Of a stretch of DNA of 64,000 nt, positions 61,255 through 64,000 are shown piece by piece. Location: the NCBI GenBank assembly GCA_037178855.1, contig JASJZC010000002.1:8196501-8260500 (forward strand), read 5' to 3'. The position numbers and the translations under genes are program-made. The notes below the pieces were generated by a model. The model did not search any database and had not been told where the DNA came from. It saw only the letters and a program-made list of their open reading frames with translations. The DNA is from Oscheius sp. JU75 (lineage: Eukaryota > Nematoda > Chromadorea > Rhabditida > Rhabditidae). Within the stretch, counting starts at the first letter, position 1. Every line of letters begins with the position of its first letter.

Positions 61255-63160
61255 TTAGCTTGGATTAGCACGAGGCCTGGCGATCTGCAAAAAGAGACGT
61301 TCACCGCTGGCTTTGACGAATGTTACAGCAGAAAGCTAAAAAAAAATTTTGTGGTGGGGATTACTGTTTCAAACCTGATCTGTTACTGGGAGAGCGTTCA
61401 CGGCCAGAATACGATCGCCGACTTTGAGCTTTTCAGCAGCTGCTGAACCCGGTTGAAGTGAAGTGACCAGAATACCCCGTGTTCTTTTCCCGATTCCCAT
61501 GCCGAGCTGTTGATCAGGGACCTGAAGGTCTTTTGTTTCACTGACATGTCTCCGTACTCACCTTTCTCAGCTCGACCATCAAGGTATCGCTTCCTTCTTC
61601 CTTCAAGTCGTGGTGTATGTTGTAAGCTAGCGTTCCGCGATCCTCTTCATGGCTCGATTTGGCTTCAGTTCCAGTGCTAGCCTCTTCTTGAACTGGACTC
61701 AAGTCTGGCGGTTCTTCTGACGCCCCATCCGCGTTAGTATGGGTAATTGTCGGTCTGGGCATGGGAGGAGCTGGTGAGGGAACTTGTCTTTCAGTCGATG
61801 TTGATGGTTCAGCAGGAGAATGATGACTAGGGACACGGGGAGTAGTCGTGGAAGCTGTGAGGCTGGAAGCAGCCTCAGCCGCAGCATGTACTCTCGTGGT
61901 GGTCTCGTTCAGTTTCCATCGGCCAATCTGAGGAACTTTTCTTCAAAATCCATAATATTACAAACCTTGAGCGTAACTTTCCCCGAACAAGTCTTCAGCA
62001 TTGCTGCCACATCCTCTTGCATCGATGCAGCCACGTCTTGTCCATTCACTGTCAGAATCTGATCGCCCGTCATGAGTCGTCCGTCAGCTTCAGCCGTTCC
62101 GCCTTTGACTACTTCGGACACATAGACTCCTGGCTCATTCTTTCTTCCGACAATACTGAGACCCAGGCCCTTGCCCGGTTTTTTCGTCAGCTCTATCTCG
62201 AACATGTTATAGATCTGTGTCGGATCAAGGAGGCTCAGCTGGAGATTGACGTCACGGTAGATCAATAACCGGACCTGGAACAGTATTTATATTTCGGATG
62301 GACTTTTCTTGCCTTAGGAGGCGTCCTCCTTAACGTGGAAATAGCCTGATCATGTGTCATCCCTCTCAAATTTGTTTTGTTGACTTCCAGAACCTGATCT
62401 CCCGGCTTGAGTCGACCATCATGAGCCGCTGCTCCATCCGAATAGACTTCATGGATCACGACAGCTCCAAGGACTGTGTCAGAGCCTCCGACTATCGACA
62501 GCCCGAGCCCCTTGCCCTCCTTGTCGATCTCGATGAGGGTCTCCTTGCCGACCTCAATCGCAATAGTCCGCTCCAGACTGAAGCTCTTCTTCCGAACTGC
62601 TGAAGACGGATTAGATTTTTTGGTAAACATATTATTTTCTTTTAGTCCGAAATCGTCAAAGTCATATTATTGTTTCTGCCAAGAAGTTATAGCTATTCAA
62701 AACAGCTTAAATCTTAAAATGACACTGAACTTTGATCAGTGGATTCCGTAACGAAATTTTCAAAGTACCGTTTACAAGGCAGACAAGGTTTCCTTTGTTT
62801 TCAACGTTCCTCCTATTTCCTATTCTATTGCTAACGTCTCCCTGGCGCCCACTTGCATGTTAAAAACGACTTGCTTCCCGGACAAAAGTTCCTAGCCCAC
62901 AAAATGAAACGAATCCATTGAAAACGAAGTACTCTTACTCTTCCCTCCTCTCTAGCCTTGCCTCTCTTTTGAGGAAGCAGAGTGAGAGAGCGCAATCGAT
63001 AGGCAACGAATGGCTCATGAGCAGTGCATAGCACTACAGCATTTTATCGCAAGAAAGAACAAAACTCCTTACCTTCAATTGTTTGCAGGGCTGTGTCGGA
63101 GTCATTCGTCGGGGGCATAGATCCGTCCGAGGGGTGCTCCTGCTCGACCGGAGGCAAGGC
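61255..63160 (-). CDS. multi-PDZ scaffold (MUPP1/MPZ-1 type), 5' part off window
   Basis: Exons in the window are 63160-63073, 62599-62313, 62274-61966, 61927-61562, 61521-61375 and 61335-61255 (425 aa), preceded by more beyond the right edge. Known role: MUPP1/PATJ-type scaffolds assemble membrane signalling and junction proteins. Seen: PDZ a with [34 protein letters not shown] and [11 protein letters not shown] b with [40 protein letters not shown]; a Ser/Thr/Pro linker of about 100 aa; PDZ c with [17 protein letters not shown] and [10 protein letters not shown], ending [17 protein letters not shown]. PDZ a and b closely resemble successive C-terminal PDZ domains of MUPP1. The intron 62312-62275 is 38 bp and starts GC instead of GT. 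Confidence 0.9.
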
Positions 63161-64000
63161 CTGGAAAGGAGAGCCATTATGATCAATTAGACGGCTGGCT
63201 GGACAAGAAAAGGAACACATTTCGTCGTCAAGTGAAAGAAAGAGAGAGAGAGAGAGTCAGAGCCACAAAAAAGCGACTTCAAGAAAATCTCCGGGCTTAA
63301 AACGTGAACAGATCAAGAGAGTACGATAAAAGTTTCGGACAAGCTGACAAGCCAAGTACTTTTAAATTATTAAAGGGTCGGTCGTTTTTTGGAGGCGACC
63401 GACATGTAGGTAGGCATGAAAGATTCATGGGAATGAGGCAAGATATTTTTCTTTGTTCGACCGGAATTTAGAAGCGGAGAGTTCAGTTCTTGACAGTCTT
63501 TGGTTCTTGTGCAGAGCGAAAAACATGTTGGGTACATGGGAAGGGTGTATAAGGAAGTAACGGATATCTTGATTTTCAAATTAAAGAGAATTTAAAGGAT
63601 TACAAAAACATTTCAATAGAATTATTGTGGTTTGCTTAAAAACGATGAGGACACAATCTGGTTTACAAACTTTCTTGATTAGCACTTTTTGAAGACTTCA
63701 CGTAAGAAATTCTTTAAAAAAGTCTCGATGACAGAGTATTTAATGGGTCCTGCCGTAAAATTAACGTATGAACAAGATGATACTGCTTATTTCTGAGCAT
63801 GATACTGAAAATAATTTGACGCGTTGATCAAAGGGGCGTTTAAAATTGTACTAACGACGAGATGGGACACCTTTAAGGTAGTGTGAATTAAATATAACAG
63901 GCGGAGAATCCGGGAGCTGTTAACTGTTGCCTATAGCTGTATCACTCGTATTCTAGTTAATTACAGTTAAATACAAACGAGAAAATTGGTTTGTCCAGCG
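63161..64000. other. right-edge intron of the PDZ gene
   Basis: From the acceptor before 63160 to the window end I see no further exon; it holds a (GA)n run at 63235-63255. It is probably one long intron. Confidence 0.5.

Overview
This window is nuclear DNA from a nematode, most likely a free-living chromadorean. The evidence is many exons joined by very short GT-AG introns (commonly 38-50 bp, ending TTTCAG), a nematode-type serpentine chemoreceptor, two warthog-type hedgehog-related genes, and clear animal housekeeping genes. I rebuilt gene models by hand, choosing splice sites that keep the reading frame and match known family motifs. All the main models keep one open frame except at the points noted.

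Layout, left to right. 1-1,286 (-): 5' part of a GT43 glucuronyltransferase that runs off the left edge. 7,491-9,501 (+): a seven-TM chemoreceptor-like GPCR. 9,957-10,924 (-): a small four-TM, MARVEL-like protein. 12,136-15,111 (-): CDC20/fizzy. 17,134-32,561 (+): SMC2, with a KCTD8/12/16-type gene nested antisense in its 7-kb intron 9. 36,274-40,573: a warthog-type gene without Hint, a small secreted Ig-like gene on the minus strand, a full warthog with a C-terminal Hint domain, then a decayed copy of the Ig-like gene. 44,816-45,686 (+): an HD-domain-like protein that has lost its HD pair. 47,484-48,496: a dead Tc1/mariner element with intact ends. 48,789-49,538 (+): an unrecognised intracellular protein. 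51,182-54,216 (-): LAAT-1/PQLC2-type lysosomal amino acid exporter. 54,584-59,129 (-): NDUFS1, complex I 75-kDa subunit. 60,003-60,797 (+): an unrecognised, probably secreted protein. 61,255 to beyond the right edge (-): C-terminal part of a MUPP1/MPZ-1-type multi-PDZ scaffold.

CDC20 and SMC2 are transcribed divergently from a shared 2-kb spacer. One activates the anaphase-promoting complex and the other is a condensin core subunit, so coordinated mitotic expression is plausible but not shown. No operon-like run of closely spaced same-strand genes was found.

Much of the non-coding space holds repeats that recur within the window: a hairpin family with arms like CTACAACTTTGCAGARCATC, tRNA-derived SINE-like units (four in tandem in one CDC20 intron), a composite SINE shared by CDC20 and NDUFS1 introns, a palindromic MITE-like family, and strand-biased GACAG/CTCTGT low-complexity tracts in introns.
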